From Treponema sp. UBA4326 (lineage in GTDB: Bacteria > Spirochaetota > Spirochaetia > Treponematales > Treponemataceae), in contig DGTW01000022.1 of the NCBI GenBank assembly GCA_002393835.1, positions 1-17,756 of the forward strand: a stretch of DNA of 17,756 nt, given 5' to 3'. Below are positions 1-8,900 of this stretch, one piece after another. Under the pieces are notes generated by a model. That model was not told the DNA's origin and searched no databases. It saw only the letters and a program-made list of their open reading frames with translations. Numbering within the stretch: the first letter of the stretch is position 1; every line of letters starts with the position of its first letter. A program made the position numbers and the translations under genes.

Positions 1-556
1 CGAACCACATCAGGAAGTTCATCAAGGAGATCAGAAGACGTACGCTGACCTTGATGTTCAGGAAGTCGATGGATTTTGTGATCCATCCGGAAGATATCAA
101 CAGCTGGTTTACCGGTCCTACGGGTGAGAACAACGTGAAAAACAGCATGGAAAATGCAGAAGCCATAATCAGGTTCGGCATGTAAATTACCGTTTTGAAG
201 AATTGCTGTGCCTTAATCTTTAGCTCTGAGCTGGTAAACCAGACAGACAGCAGGAGGGAAATGGCAATCTGCGGAATAAAACCTGCCATCCAGATGATGA
301 AGGTGTTTCCGATGTAGCGGAGAATATCGCTTTTGAATACGGCGATAAAATTGGCAAAACCGACGAATCTCGGGCCAATCTGCTGAAGTCCATCGCGGTA
401 GTTTTCAAAAAGACTGTTAGTGAAGGTTGAAATAAGAGGAATTAATGAGAAAATCGTAAAAATAATAAAGAATGGTGCGATGAAAAAATAGCCCCAGTGG
501 TTGAAGTCAAAGCTCTTTCGCTTTTTTAAGCTTTTTGTTTCATTCTTTTCAGCCAT
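1..556 (-). CDS. Sugar ABC transporter permease, MalF/UgpA type (3' part missing)
   Basis: Inner-membrane permease subunit of a carbohydrate ABC importer; it would form the translocation channel with a second permease, probably encoded next beyond the window edge. Reading the minus strand from ATG at 556 gives an open frame of about 185 residues that runs off position 1. A basic N-terminus (KKRKSFDFNHWG) leads into a membrane segment with FFIAPFFIIFTIFSLIPLI, followed by the family-typical NSLFENYRDG, GFANF, NTFIIWM and FKTVIYMPNLIMASAF. This matches the N-terminal half of MalF-type permeases of about 290-300 residues. The EAA loop that contacts the ATPase is not reached. An AAGGA ribosome site precedes the start. 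It lies 73 bases downstream of the binding-protein gene in the same direction, so the two are read as one operon. The substrate cannot be told from the sequence. Confidence 0.9.
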   Translation of the reverse strand, partial: MAEKNETKSLKKRKSFDFNHWGYFFIAPFFIIFTIFSLIPLISTFTNSLFENYRDGLQQIGPRFVGFANFIAVFKSDILRYIGNTFIIWMAGFIPQIAISLLLSVWFTSSELKIKAQQFFKTVIYMPNLIMASAFSMLFFTLFSPVGPVNQLLISSGWITKSIDFLNIKVSVRLLISLMNFLMWF

Positions 557-588
557 GGCAGATTCCTTTTTTGTAGTAGTTTGGGTTA

Positions 589-624
589 AATTCCCGCAGC
601 GGCCTTTAGACTGCCACGGGAAAT
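589..624 (-). promoter_or_regulatory. Intercistronic hairpin between binding-protein and permease genes
   Basis: An inverted repeat fills most of the short gap. TTCCCG (591-596) pairs with CGGGAA (617-622), flanked by AATT on one side and AATT-like sequence on the other, and CAG (597-599) can pair with CTG (611-613). No U-run follows on the transcribed strand, so it is unlikely to be a strong terminator. In sugar ABC operons such hairpins commonly protect the upstream binding-protein mRNA from 3' decay and keep permease levels lower. That role is inferred here. Confidence 0.5.
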
Positions 625-629
625 TCGTT

Positions 630-1949
630 TTATTTACTCAATCTCGGGTAAAGTTCAAGAACAGCCGTGTAGAAATTGTTCCATGCGGCTTCAAGGGTTA
701 CTTTTCCGTCGAAGTAGTCTTTCATTGAAGACTGAATTTTTTCAGACATACCGAGGTCGTACATGCTGACGCTGCTCTTGTCGATGCTGGCGGCAGATTC
801 CAGGAAGAATTTGATGTGGTTCTGACCGCCCAGGAATGGATTCTGGTAAGAGCTGTTGGCGACTGCTTCCATTGCAGGGATGTTGTTTGTAAAGTCACCA
901 GATTTCTCGGCGATTTCGGTCATAAGTTTAGCATCGCAAGTGAGTGTCTTGAGGAGGTCGCGGATAATGTCAACATTGTCGCTGCCTCTTGCTCCACAAA
1001 TCCAGGTGCCGCCCCAGCAGAAGCCCTGAGGACCCTTGCAGAATGCCCAGTCGCCGTAAGAGCCGTTTCCTTCTGCTCGTGGAAGATTCTGGTCGTCGAG
1101 CGAGCTTGGTGCCATAATGAAGTCGATGAACCATGCCGGGCCGAAATATCCGAAGACTTTTCCTTTTTTGCCCATGCCCTGGGTGCTTTCCGGTGACCAA
1201 AGACTAGCCTTGTTGTTGTAGCCTGCGACTGTATATTCTTTTGTCTGCTTAATCCAGGCTTCAATCTGAGGATCAATCATGATTTTTCCGTCTTTTACCC
1301 ATGGAGTTTTCATGTTGTCGCTGAATACACGGAAGGCATCGTCATAGCCAGAGAGCATGAAATAGCCCTTCTTTTTTGCTTTCTTTGCAACTTCATCAAA
1401 TTTCGTCCAGTCTGAGAGGGCTTTTCCAACTTCCTCAGGGTCATCTGTTCCGAGAACATCAATGGCGATAGAGCGCCTGTAGATGAAACCGCCCGGACAA
1501 GCCTGCCAGGTCAAACCTTTGAGATTTCCCTTGCTGTCTGTCATAATGTCCTGAGTGTATTTGTACTGGTCTTTGATGTCTTCTTTTGTGATTCCGATGT
1601 CCTTGATTACATCCAGGGTGTAGTCTGTGTTGACATATTTTAAAGCATAATCTGACTCAACGAGGAAGATATCGACTTTTTCATCTGCGTCAACTTCGTT
1701 CTGGCGCAAGAGGGCTTCGTCCAGCTTGTTCTGGTAGGCTCCTTCCTGACCTGGCGTGATAATCCAGTTGACTTTCACATCAGCCGGGAGCTTTGATGCA
1801 AAATAAGTGTTGAATCTGTCCTGGAATTCCTCGTTCCAGACATAGATGTTGAGAACTTTTCCTGATTCAGCAACCTTGTTTTTTTCATTGCAGCCGATGA
1901 GGGAGAGCAAAGCAGTAACGGCAAGTGCCGCCGAAAGTATTTTTTTCAT
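630..1949 (-). CDS. Sugar ABC transporter substrate-binding lipoprotein
   Basis: Extracytoplasmic solute-binding protein (cluster B, MalE/UgpB-like) that would deliver a sugar to the permease encoded just downstream. The 439-residue product starts with a lipoprotein signal: basic MKK, a hydrophobic stretch and the lipobox LIGC, with Cys20 as the lipidation site. The mature part begins GKVLNIYVWNEEFQDRF, the first beta strand expected for this family. It later contains IFLVESDYALKYVNTD, GLTWQACPGGFIYRRS and GYFGPAWFIDF, as in sugar-binding proteins that close on a ligand with aromatic residues. Length is normal for the family. Start choice is firm because AGGAGG lies just upstream of ATG at 1949. 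A TTGACA box and the AraC-type regulator gene on the other side suggest sugar-dependent control. The exact ligand cannot be read from sequence. Confidence 0.93.
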   Translation of the reverse strand: MKKILSAALAVTALLSLIGCNEKNKVAESGKVLNIYVWNEEFQDRFNTYFASKLPADVKVNWIITPGQEGAYQNKLDEALLRQNEVDADEKVDIFLVESDYALKYVNTDYTLDVIKDIGITKEDIKDQYKYTQDIMTDSKGNLKGLTWQACPGGFIYRRSIAIDVLGTDDPEEVGKALSDWTKFDEVAKKAKKKGYFMLSGYDDAFRVFSDNMKTPWVKDGKIMIDPQIEAWIKQTKEYTVAGYNNKASLWSPESTQGMGKKGKVFGYFGPAWFIDFIMAPSSLDDQNLPRAEGNGSYGDWAFCKGPQGFCWGGTWICGARGSDNVDIIRDLLKTLTCDAKLMTEIAEKSGDFTNNIPAMEAVANSSYQNPFLGGQNHIKFFLESAASIDKSSVSMYDLGMSEKIQSSMKDYFDGKVTLEAAWNNFYTAVLELYPRLSK

Positions 1950-1973
1950 AGTTTCCTCCTAATTTTCATACTA

Positions 1974-2003
1974 TGTCTAAAGTCTAAGGTCAGAAAGTGT
2001 CAA
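1974..2003 (-). promoter_or_regulatory. Probable promoter of the sugar ABC operon
   Basis: Read on the minus strand, a perfect TTGACA (positions 2003 to 1998) is followed after 18 bases by TAGACA (1979 to 1974), or after 17 bases by TTAGAC. The strong AGGAGG ribosome site and the ATG at 1949 follow. The -35 box is consensus and the -10 box is weak, as expected for an activator-assisted promoter. The box overlaps the left arm of the dyad at 1998-2032. Confidence 0.5.
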
Positions 2004-2032
2004 AAAATACCAAAAATTTGGAAAAAATGACA
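1998..2032. promoter_or_regulatory. Nested inverted repeat, likely regulator binding site
   Basis: TGTCA (1998-2002) and TGACA (2028-2032) form outer inverted arms. CCAAA (2010-2014, followed by AA) and TTTGG (2017-2021) form inner arms around almost the same centre. The spacers are A-rich. The element sits between the divergent sugar operon and the AraC-family regulator gene and overlaps the operon's TTGACA box, which is where a local regulator would bind. That the 2098-2850 product is the ligand is inference from position. Confidence 0.45.
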
Positions 2033-2075
2033 ATATTATAAATAATTTTCTCTGCAATTTTGTTATGATTTGGTG

Positions 2076-2081
2076 TATACT
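2076..2081 (+). promoter_or_regulatory. Possible -10 box for the AraC-family regulator
   Basis: TATACT matches the -10 consensus in five of six bases. Candidate -35 sequences 17-18 bases upstream (TGCAAT or CTGCAA) are poor. Transcription would begin only about ten bases before the ATG at 2098, leaving just GCGAGG as leader, so expression would be from a very short untranslated region. Confidence 0.35.
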
Positions 2082-2097
2082 TTGAAGCGAGGTTTTT

Positions 2098-2850
2098 ATG
2101 GAAATTCAGAATGAGCTTGCTAAGGTTGAATTCAAGAATCGAGAATATCTTATAAATCATATTTCCTATGACAGGGAAATGGCGTTTTACCAGAGCATAG
2201 GTAACGGCGACATGGAAGAAATGAAGCGCCTTTTTATGCCCCTCAATGTCGAGGGCTTTGGAAAGCTCAGCGACAATCCACTCCGAAATTTAAAATATCA
2301 TCTTATTATTACTGTGGCAATGATTACCCGCTATGTCATCGAGGCTGGGCTTGAAATGGAGGCGGCCTACAATCTCAGCGACATTTATATTCAGAAGGTG
2401 GATTTGTGCCGGGACGAAGAAAGCGTCCGTAAAATTCATGCGGAGCTCTGCGAGGCCTATGTAAAGCGAATGCAGGCCTGTAAAAAGCGTAAGCTCTATT
2501 CTAAGCCTGTTTCCCAGTGCATCGACTTCATTTACGACAACCTGCACGACAAAATAACGCTCGATGACCTTGCAAAGGCAGCATGCGTGAGCACTTCGTA
2601 CATTTCAAAGCTCTTCCATTCAGAAGTTGGGGTCACGATTGCCCAATACATCCAGAAAAAGCGGGTTGAGGCGGCGAAAAATCTTTTGGTCTTCACTGAA
2701 TATTCTGTCAGCGACATCTCGAATTACCTGCAGTTCAGCACGGAAAGTTATTTCATCAGCGTTTTCCGAAAATTCACCGGAGTTACGCCCAAAAAATATC
2801 GGGAAGTCCATTACCGCTCAAATCTTCCACACAACAGCGAGGAGGAGTAG
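2098..2850 (+). CDS. AraC-family transcriptional regulator
   Basis: DNA-binding regulator, probably of the divergent sugar ABC operon. The 250-residue product has a helical N-terminal half (about residues 1-135, containing REMAFYQSIGNGDMEEM) with no recognisable cupin pocket. A complete C-terminal AraC domain of about 100 residues follows. Its first helix-turn-helix is in ITLDDLAKAACVSTSYISKLF. Its second is in YSVSDISNYLQFSTESYFISVF, followed by the signature FRKFTGVTPKKYRE. This N-terminal type is common in Firmicute and spirochaete regulators encoded beside sugar ABC transporters and often accompanies a two-component or sugar sensor. The start at 2098 is preceded by GAGG; no better start is seen. 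No partner histidine kinase is in the window, so how the inducer is sensed is unclear. Confidence 0.9.
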   Translation: MEIQNELAKVEFKNREYLINHISYDREMAFYQSIGNGDMEEMKRLFMPLNVEGFGKLSDNPLRNLKYHLIITVAMITRYVIEAGLEMEAAYNLSDIYIQKVDLCRDEESVRKIHAELCEAYVKRMQACKKRKLYSKPVSQCIDFIYDNLHDKITLDDLAKAACVSTSYISKLFHSEVGVTIAQYIQKKRVEAAKNLLVFTEYSVSDISNYLQFSTESYFISVFRKFTGVTPKKYREVHYRSNLPHNSEEE

Positions 2851-2897
2851 CAAAAAAGGCTGGCCAGAAAAGTCACTTGATAATGCGTATAAATTCT

Positions 2898-2926
2898 TTG
2901 CTTATTCTTAAAAAATGCCTTATAAT
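2898..2926 (+). promoter_or_regulatory. Sigma-70-type promoter for the diguanylate cyclase / DctP unit
   Basis: A perfect TATAAT at 2921-2926 lies 17 bases downstream of TTGCTT (2898-2903). The likely start of transcription near 2933 gives a leader of about 30 bases containing GGTGG (2951-2955) before the ATG at 2962. This separates the 2962 gene from the AraC-type gene that ends at 2850. Confidence 0.6.
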
Positions 2927-2961
2927 GCTTTTATAACAAAATTTATTTTTGGTGGTGCTTT

Positions 2962-4851
2962 ATGTTTGCTAAAGAGTCTCGCAGGATACCGCTTTATATT
3001 TTTTTTGCTTTTTTTCTGGTATCTGTTACTGTGCTCTCTTTCATCACCTTTGAGCGGGCAGTCAATAGGAATGTATCCGAAAGCTCAACAAACTTCCTTA
3101 AAGAAATAGCCTCCCTCTATGCCGGTACTTTTCAAGTCAAGCTGAATGACCAGCTTTTCATGCTCGAGTCCCAGGCCCGCTACTTCGATGATGTTGACAT
3201 GGACGATTACAATGTCGTCAAGCAAACAATCATGTCAACGAAAGGTGTCGGAGAGTTCAAGCGGATTGCCGTTGCAAATACCAGCGGCATGACAATCAAC
3301 TACGACGGAAAATCTTCGGGCAACATCTTAATGAAGGACTATTTCAAAAAGGCCATGAAGGGAAAAGCCCAGATTTCATCAAACATCTCCACCGATGAGG
3401 ACGGGGAGCAGGTTCTTACACTGGCGGTTCCTATTATCAAAAACGAAAAGGTCGCTGGCGTAATCACGGGAACTTTTGCCTATTCTATTCTCGACAACAT
3501 CTTTTCAGTTGACACTTTCGGTGGCGAGGGATATTCATTCATTATCGACAAGGAAGGTCAGATTCTCATTGGCAGCAAAAGCCCCAACCGGCTCTGCTTC
3601 GTGGAAAACTGGTTCGATTTCTTTCATAAAAACAAGGCCATCAGCACACACGATTTGAGCGTCATTTATTCTGAAATGCAGTCCAATCGCACGGGAATCA
3701 TTAACTATTCAGTGAATGAAGCGCACCGCATCGTCGTTTATACGCCGGTCGGTCTCAATGACTGGTATGTTCTTTCCGTCGTCACGGCAGATTACATTCT
3801 TTCTCAGCAGACTAAAATCACCAAGATAACCATTACTTTGATTGTGGTCATGCTTCTTGTCTTCACCATAATCACCATTTTCCTCACCAGGCTCATTCAG
3901 CAAAAGGCAAAGATTGAGAAGGACAATTCCCGATATGCAATCACTTCAGAAAATACCCAGACTCTCATTTTTGAATTTGACTACGAAAAGCAGGTCGTGG
4001 AATTCACTGGAAATTCTCAGTTCGTCTTCGGTGAAAATATAAAGCAGGTTTCAGTCGATAATTTTGACATCATTTCCTCAAGAATACATGAATCCGAAAG
4101 AAATTTGATTGCCGATATTCGTGCTTTCAGGGAGCAGGGGGGCACAAATTACACTACGGAGCTTCGTTTTGCAAATGCGAACGGCGGCTATTCCTGGTTC
4201 AAGCTTTCTGGAACGATCATTTTCGACAGGGACGGCAAAACTCCGATTAAATTCATTGGCAACCTGGTCAACGTTAACTCTCAGGTTTTGCATGAGCAGG
4301 AGCTTAAAGCCCAGGCCGAAACAGACCTCCTTTCAGGTCTTCTCAACAAAATCTACATGGAAAAGAATATCTCGAAATTCATTTCTGAGAACAAGCAGTC
4401 AGCTTTCGGCGCTTTCTTCATAATCGATTTGGATAACTTCAAGCAGGTAAATGACAAGTTGGGTCACACTTACGGAGATCAGGCGATTTGTGACACTGCC
4501 AATAAGCTCACCCTCGTATTCTCCGAAAAAGACTTCATCGGTCGAATCGGCGGTGATGAATTCTGTGTCTTCCTCTGCCTTAAATCCACAAACAAGAATC
4601 CTCTGGGAGTCGTAGAAAACAAGGCCAGCATCCTTAAGAAAATCCTTGCAGAGGACTACACCAATGGCGAAACCTCCGTTCATGTTACGCCAAGCATCGG
4701 AATTTCTTTGTTCCCGAAACATTCATCTTCTTACAAGGAATTATTCACCAAAGCTGATTCGGCCTTGTATCATGTCAAGAACAACGGAAAAAACAATTTC
4801 ATAATATATGATGACAGCATGAAAGGTGCTGGGGAGTCGGTGTATGAATAA
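2962..4851 (+). CDS. Membrane diguanylate cyclase: dCache sensor, PAS, GGDEF
   Basis: Makes cyclic di-GMP from two GTP in response to an extracytoplasmic signal. Layout of the 629 residues: transmembrane segment about 8-28; periplasmic dCache-like sensor about 35-280 (contains TSGMTINYDGKSSGN and NDWYVLSVV); second transmembrane segment about 288-310; PAS domain about 325-445 (NANGGYSWFKLSGTIIFD); GGDEF domain about 450-620. The catalytic loop GGDEF is intact at 530-534, and the metal and substrate motif DLDNFKQVNDKLGHTYGD is present, so the enzyme should be active. The product-inhibition I-site, normally RxxD ending six residues before GGDEF, reads SEKD (521-524), keeping only the Asp. The gene overlaps the following binding-protein gene by 8 bases (ATG within GTATGAATAA), implying coupled translation and a shared task. 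Confidence 0.93.
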   Translation: MFAKESRRIPLYIFFAFFLVSVTVLSFITFERAVNRNVSESSTNFLKEIASLYAGTFQVKLNDQLFMLESQARYFDDVDMDDYNVVKQTIMSTKGVGEFKRIAVANTSGMTINYDGKSSGNILMKDYFKKAMKGKAQISSNISTDEDGEQVLTLAVPIIKNEKVAGVITGTFAYSILDNIFSVDTFGGEGYSFIIDKEGQILIGSKSPNRLCFVENWFDFFHKNKAISTHDLSVIYSEMQSNRTGIINYSVNEAHRIVVYTPVGLNDWYVLSVVTADYILSQQTKITKITITLIVVMLLVFTIITIFLTRLIQQKAKIEKDNSRYAITSENTQTLIFEFDYEKQVVEFTGNSQFVFGENIKQVSVDNFDIISSRIHESERNLIADIRAFREQGGTNYTTELRFANANGGYSWFKLSGTIIFDRDGKTPIKFIGNLVNVNSQVLHEQELKAQAETDLLSGLLNKIYMEKNISKFISENKQSAFGAFFIIDLDNFKQVNDKLGHTYGDQAICDTANKLTLVFSEKDFIGRIGGDEFCVFLCLKSTNKNPLGVVENKASILKKILAEDYTNGETSVHVTPSIGISLFPKHSSSYKELFTKADSALYHVKNNGKNNFIIYDDSMKGAGESVYE

Positions 4852-5869
4852 ATCAAAAATCATTCTTTTGGGGCTTGCTTCTGCACTTCTTTTTTCATCT
4901 TGCAACAAGAAAAAAGAAGTTCAGCCAGTTGAGAAAAATGCGGAAAATTCTGAAGTCACTACGGCGACTATTTCTCTGGGATTTTCTACCAACATGGAAG
5001 ATCCTCGTGGAGTCGCCTCTCTTCTTTTTAAGGAAGAGGTGGAGAAGAATTCCAATGGCCGGATTAAAATCGACATTCATCCAAACGGAGATTTGGGCGG
5101 TGACGGTCAGCTGATTGAGGGGGTCATCAACGGTAAGGTTGACATGACGGTTTCTAGCGCAGGCAATTTTGCTGTTTATGCGACAAAGCTCGGAATTTCT
5201 GCCATGCCTTTCCTTTTCTCTGATTTTGATGATGCCTGGGCTTTTATGGACGGCTTGCTCGTAAAAGAAGTGAACAAAACCCTGGAGGAATTCGGAATCG
5301 TTGTTCTCTCGCACTTTGATAATGGCTTCCGCTGCGTTACAACGACAAAGAGGCCGGTAAAATCTGTGGATGACATGAAAGGACTTAATATCCGTACTCC
5401 GCCAAACCAGATTGTAATGGAAACAATGTCTGCCCTGGGAGCCACGCCGAAGCCCTATGCCTTTAACGAGCTTAAAAAAGCGTTGAGGGAAGGTCTTTTT
5501 GATTCTCAGGAAAATCCAATTCCCGTAATCTACAACTCCAAACTTTACGAGGAGCAGAAATATCTTGCAATCACCAATCACAGCTACGATGCCATGCCAC
5601 TTGTAATCCGAAAAGAACTGTGGGATGTTTTCTCGGATGGTGACAGGACGATTATCCTTGCGGCCGCAAAAAAGGCTCAGGAACTGGATCGTAAGCTTGT
5701 AAAAGAACAGACTGATTCCTATGTCGGAAAGCTCAAGGAAGCCGGAATGACGATAACAAATCCTGATCTCAAAGCATTCCAGAAAGCGACAAGCGGAGTA
5801 ATGGGCGTTTTCAATGATATTTACGGAGAGGAGCTTTTGGCCAAGCTAAAGGCTGCGACAGCCAAATAA
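4844..5869 (+). CDS. TRAP-type (DctP family) solute-binding lipoprotein
   Basis: Extracytoplasmic binding protein for a small organic anion, usually a carboxylate or sugar acid. The 341-residue product begins MNKSKIILL and has the lipobox FSSC with Cys20. Family signatures are RGVASLLFKEEVEKNSNGRI, a GDLGGDGQLIEGV stretch, KGLNIRTPP with the conserved Arg that usually clamps the ligand carboxylate, and LFDSQENPI. ATG at 4844 is preferred over an in-frame GTG at 4826 because GGGGAG lies seven bases before it and the lipoprotein signal then starts correctly. It overlaps the diguanylate cyclase stop codon. No TRAP membrane subunits (DctQ, DctM) are in the window, so this is an orphan binding protein. 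A role as ligand presenter to the dCache sensor encoded upstream is inferred from coupling, not shown by sequence. Confidence 0.9.
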   Translation: MNKSKIILLGLASALLFSSCNKKKEVQPVEKNAENSEVTTATISLGFSTNMEDPRGVASLLFKEEVEKNSNGRIKIDIHPNGDLGGDGQLIEGVINGKVDMTVSSAGNFAVYATKLGISAMPFLFSDFDDAWAFMDGLLVKEVNKTLEEFGIVVLSHFDNGFRCVTTTKRPVKSVDDMKGLNIRTPPNQIVMETMSALGATPKPYAFNELKKALREGLFDSQENPIPVIYNSKLYEEQKYLAITNHSYDAMPLVIRKELWDVFSDGDRTIILAAAKKAQELDRKLVKEQTDSYVGKLKEAGMTITNPDLKAFQKATSGVMGVFNDIYGEELLAKLKAATAK

Positions 5870-5877
5870 TAAAAGTA

Positions 5878-5919
5878 GAGGGCTTTGACTTTAACCATTT
5901 CTGGCAGTGCAAAACCCTC
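5878..5919. terminator. Possible terminator between convergent genes
   Basis: GAGGGCTTTG (5878-5887) and CAAAACCCTC (5910-5919) form a ten-base inverted repeat with one C-A mismatch and a 22-base loop. It lies between the convergent ends of the genes at 4844-5869 and 5929-9267. On the minus strand the stem is followed by a T-rich stretch (TACTTTTATTATTT), so it fits best as terminator of the 5929-9267 gene. The loop is larger than usual. Confidence 0.4.
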
Positions 5920-5928
5920 CATTCACCC

Positions 5929-8900
5929 TTATTTAATTCCTATTGAAATTTCTTCGATTTCGCCGCTTCGCTCAAAAAGGAGGTGGCTTTCTTTTTCTGG
6001 CAGGCAGTTGCTTTCAAAAATGAGTTTTTCTCCCTTTTTGAGGCATACTTTCATGGCTTCTTCCTGTTTCAGGTCATAAATGACTTTAGTTCCGCACCAG
6101 GTAAATGAGATTTTTCCGTTGTCGTCAAAATCTTTCTTTTCCAGGTAAATCGGATTAAAACAGGCCTTTCCATCGTCGATGTCCAGTCCAAGTTCCATGT
6201 AACGGGCGATGATTTCTTCTTTTACCTGCCCTGTCATGCCCGGCTGCTTCGCTCCCTGCCTGAATGGTGTGTGAGAGTAGGGGTCATAGGGGAAAGCTCC
6301 GTATTCCATCGGGCTTTTGCTGCTTCCAAGTCCTTTTTTTACATCTTTGTAGAAGGCGATGAGCGGGTCTTTTCCGTTCACTATGTTTTCCTGAGCGGCA
6401 AGAAGGAGCTTTGACACCATGTGCCAGTAGATACAGCCCAAACCTTCGTAGGCGTAGAAAGTTCCTGAACGGCCGGTAAAGCTCAGATGATGGAAAGTCT
6501 TTTCGTAAAGGCTCAGCAGAAGCTCTTCCTCTTTTTGGCTGGGTTTTTCTTCATCTGAGAGGCTGGAAATTTTCTCCTTTATGCAGTCAGCGTTACGGAA
6601 GTCAGAGTTGAAATGCCAGATGCCATTTATGTCTTTAATGAGGAAGGCGTCATCAGTTTTTTTCGCAAAGTCTTCCAGTCCCAGCAAATCCTCGTCTTTC
6701 AGGCAGTTTTTCTCAGTGAAATTTGGGAGAATAGAATTTGGATAGAGCATGTATGAGTGCTGGTTTTCTTCAAACATGTCGCTGTTCCTGAGTTTTTCCG
6801 TGAGCTTAAGCTTCTCATTTTTTGAGAGAACATTGCAGCTAAGAATTGCTACCTGGCCTTCAAGCATGAGCTTGAGGGGAAGTATTTTGACGGAATCTCC
6901 TGTAATCACGACTGAATTGTAGGAATGGAAAAGGCCGTCTTCCCTTTGATTTGCTTCGATTGAGGCCTTGATGGATTTTTCAAAAGTCTTGAGAATCTGC
7001 AGCATTTTTTTTGCCGAGACGGACTCATATTTATCATCAAAACCTTTTTCATAAAGGAGTTTTCTTTCATTTTCAAAAAGAATCTCTGTGGCATCAAGGA
7101 AGGCCTTGCGTGCTTTTTCATCCGGCTGCTTTTCGCCTTTTTCATTGAAGTTCTTATAAATTTCGGCTGCTTTTTGAAGGGTCTGGCTTACGGTTTTGTT
7201 TATAATGAATGTGCCGTTTTCGCTGTCAAAGATTTTTATGAGGAAATTTAACATTCTTTCCAGATAGCACATGGTGACGACGGAAGTTCCCCAGCCTGCC
7301 AGGGCATTGTTTGCATCGTTCCATTCTGGCCGCTGAGTGTTCATCCAGATTCCTGCCTGTGGAATATGGTTGAGGACTTTCGCCAGGATTAGCTGGGCAA
7401 GTTTCGTTGATAAAGTTGTCAGCTGCAAATTTTCGCCAGAATGAATGCAGCGGGCATCACTTCCGAAAGATTTCTCTTCTTCACGGATTTTCTTGTCAAT
7501 TTCATAGTCAAATATGATTGAATTTCTTGGATTCTGCAAAATTTCCTGATAATTTTTGATTCGGTAGGGAATGTTTGCGGTGGAGAAAATCTTTTCGTTC
7601 AGGAGGGAGAGAAGCTGTTTTTTGTCGAATTTCCAGAGGAATTCCAGAATTTTTTGCAGGTAAATTACCTGATGGTCAAGCCAGTAGCCGAACTGTGCCC
7701 AGGGATTTCCCTCTTCAGGAACTTCCCAGTCCAAACTTTGCCTGGTGATTCGGTAGGGGTTGTAGCCTTCGACGGTCATTGTGTTTACAAAAACAGAGCA
7801 AATGTTGGCTGCATATTCTGGATAAGACCAGAGGAGGGCTTCCCAGTTCTGGAAAATGTCCCGCCAGTTTCCTTCGTAGTTGATTTTGTCACTTCCGTCT
7901 TTCGTCACAAGGTCGATGTTAAAACGATTCCAGGGGCGGCTTGGGTCTCCGTGCCTGCGCGAGAAGGTGATGGGCAGATATTCAAGGAAAAGACGCTTGA
8001 ATTCTGGATTTTCGCTTTTGAAAATAAGCTCTTGCAGCTGGCTTCTGGAAATTTTTCCCTTGCTTTCAAGCTTTGCCCCTTTTACGAGGCTTTCAATTTC
8101 CGCCCCGGCCTTTTTGTTCCTGATTTTTGTAAAATCAACAAAGTCATTGAGGCGAATTTTTCCATCGTCGGCAAAAATTCCGCCCCTCATTATGTTGAAC
8201 ATGACATTGGTGCGGTGGTGAAGGTCTGCGATTTTGTTTCCTGAAGATTCGATTCCGTCCGCTTCGGCGATTTTAGATGTCAGGGCTTCGTCAGTTTTTT
8301 TTATGTCTTCGGCGAGCACTTTCCATGCGTTTTCCCTGTCTTCAATTTGTGCCCCCAGCCATGCGAATTTTGCCGCGTCATAGTCCGTATCAAAAACTTG
8401 TTCCCAACATTCGGCGCTCTTTCCCAGCAATTCGCTTTCATGCACGATGAAGCACTGGCCCCGCTTTCCGTTCAGCTCCTTTTTTTGGGCGAGGAGCAGG
8501 TCTGTTTTTGCCGAAAGGAAGAGGTCGATTGCATTTTCTGAAAGAATCAGCGGGTCTTTTGTCGTGAACCATGAGACATTTGTTTTTAGAGACTCGCTGG
8601 GTTCCGCTTTGTCAGTAACGATGGAAGAAAGGGTGAAAAGCGCGGTGTTTGACACAGGCTCAACTTCGGCTTTCTTGTAAGCATCCAGAAGAACGCTCTT
8701 TTCGTTTTGCAGGCTCGCGGTGCAAGAGGATGGCATGATATTGCGGCAGCCGTCGAGAATTTTCAGCGTCAGTTTTTTGTCGGTCAGGTTTTCAATGCGG
8801 CAGAGTTTTACCAGGCCAAATTTGGCGCTGGATGTCCAGCCGTAGCGGAAAGAAAGGCCCGCAAGCAGGTTCACTTCCTCAAACCAGATTTTGCTTCCGT

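Noticed and set aside
816..1276. Open frames on both strands inside the sugar-binding-protein gene
   Set aside because: No family motifs, no ribosome site, wholly inside a convincing lipoprotein gene.
2848..2897. Terminator after the AraC-type gene
   Set aside because: Only a short CTGGCCAG palindrome is present, without a usable stem-loop and U-run.
4826..4843. Alternative GTG start for the DctP-family protein
   Set aside because: It would place six residues before the lipoprotein signal and has a worse ribosome-site spacing than ATG at 4844.
4895..5581. 228-residue minus-strand frame opposite the DctP gene
   Set aside because: Antisense to a protein with conserved family residues; its own translation has no recognisable domain.
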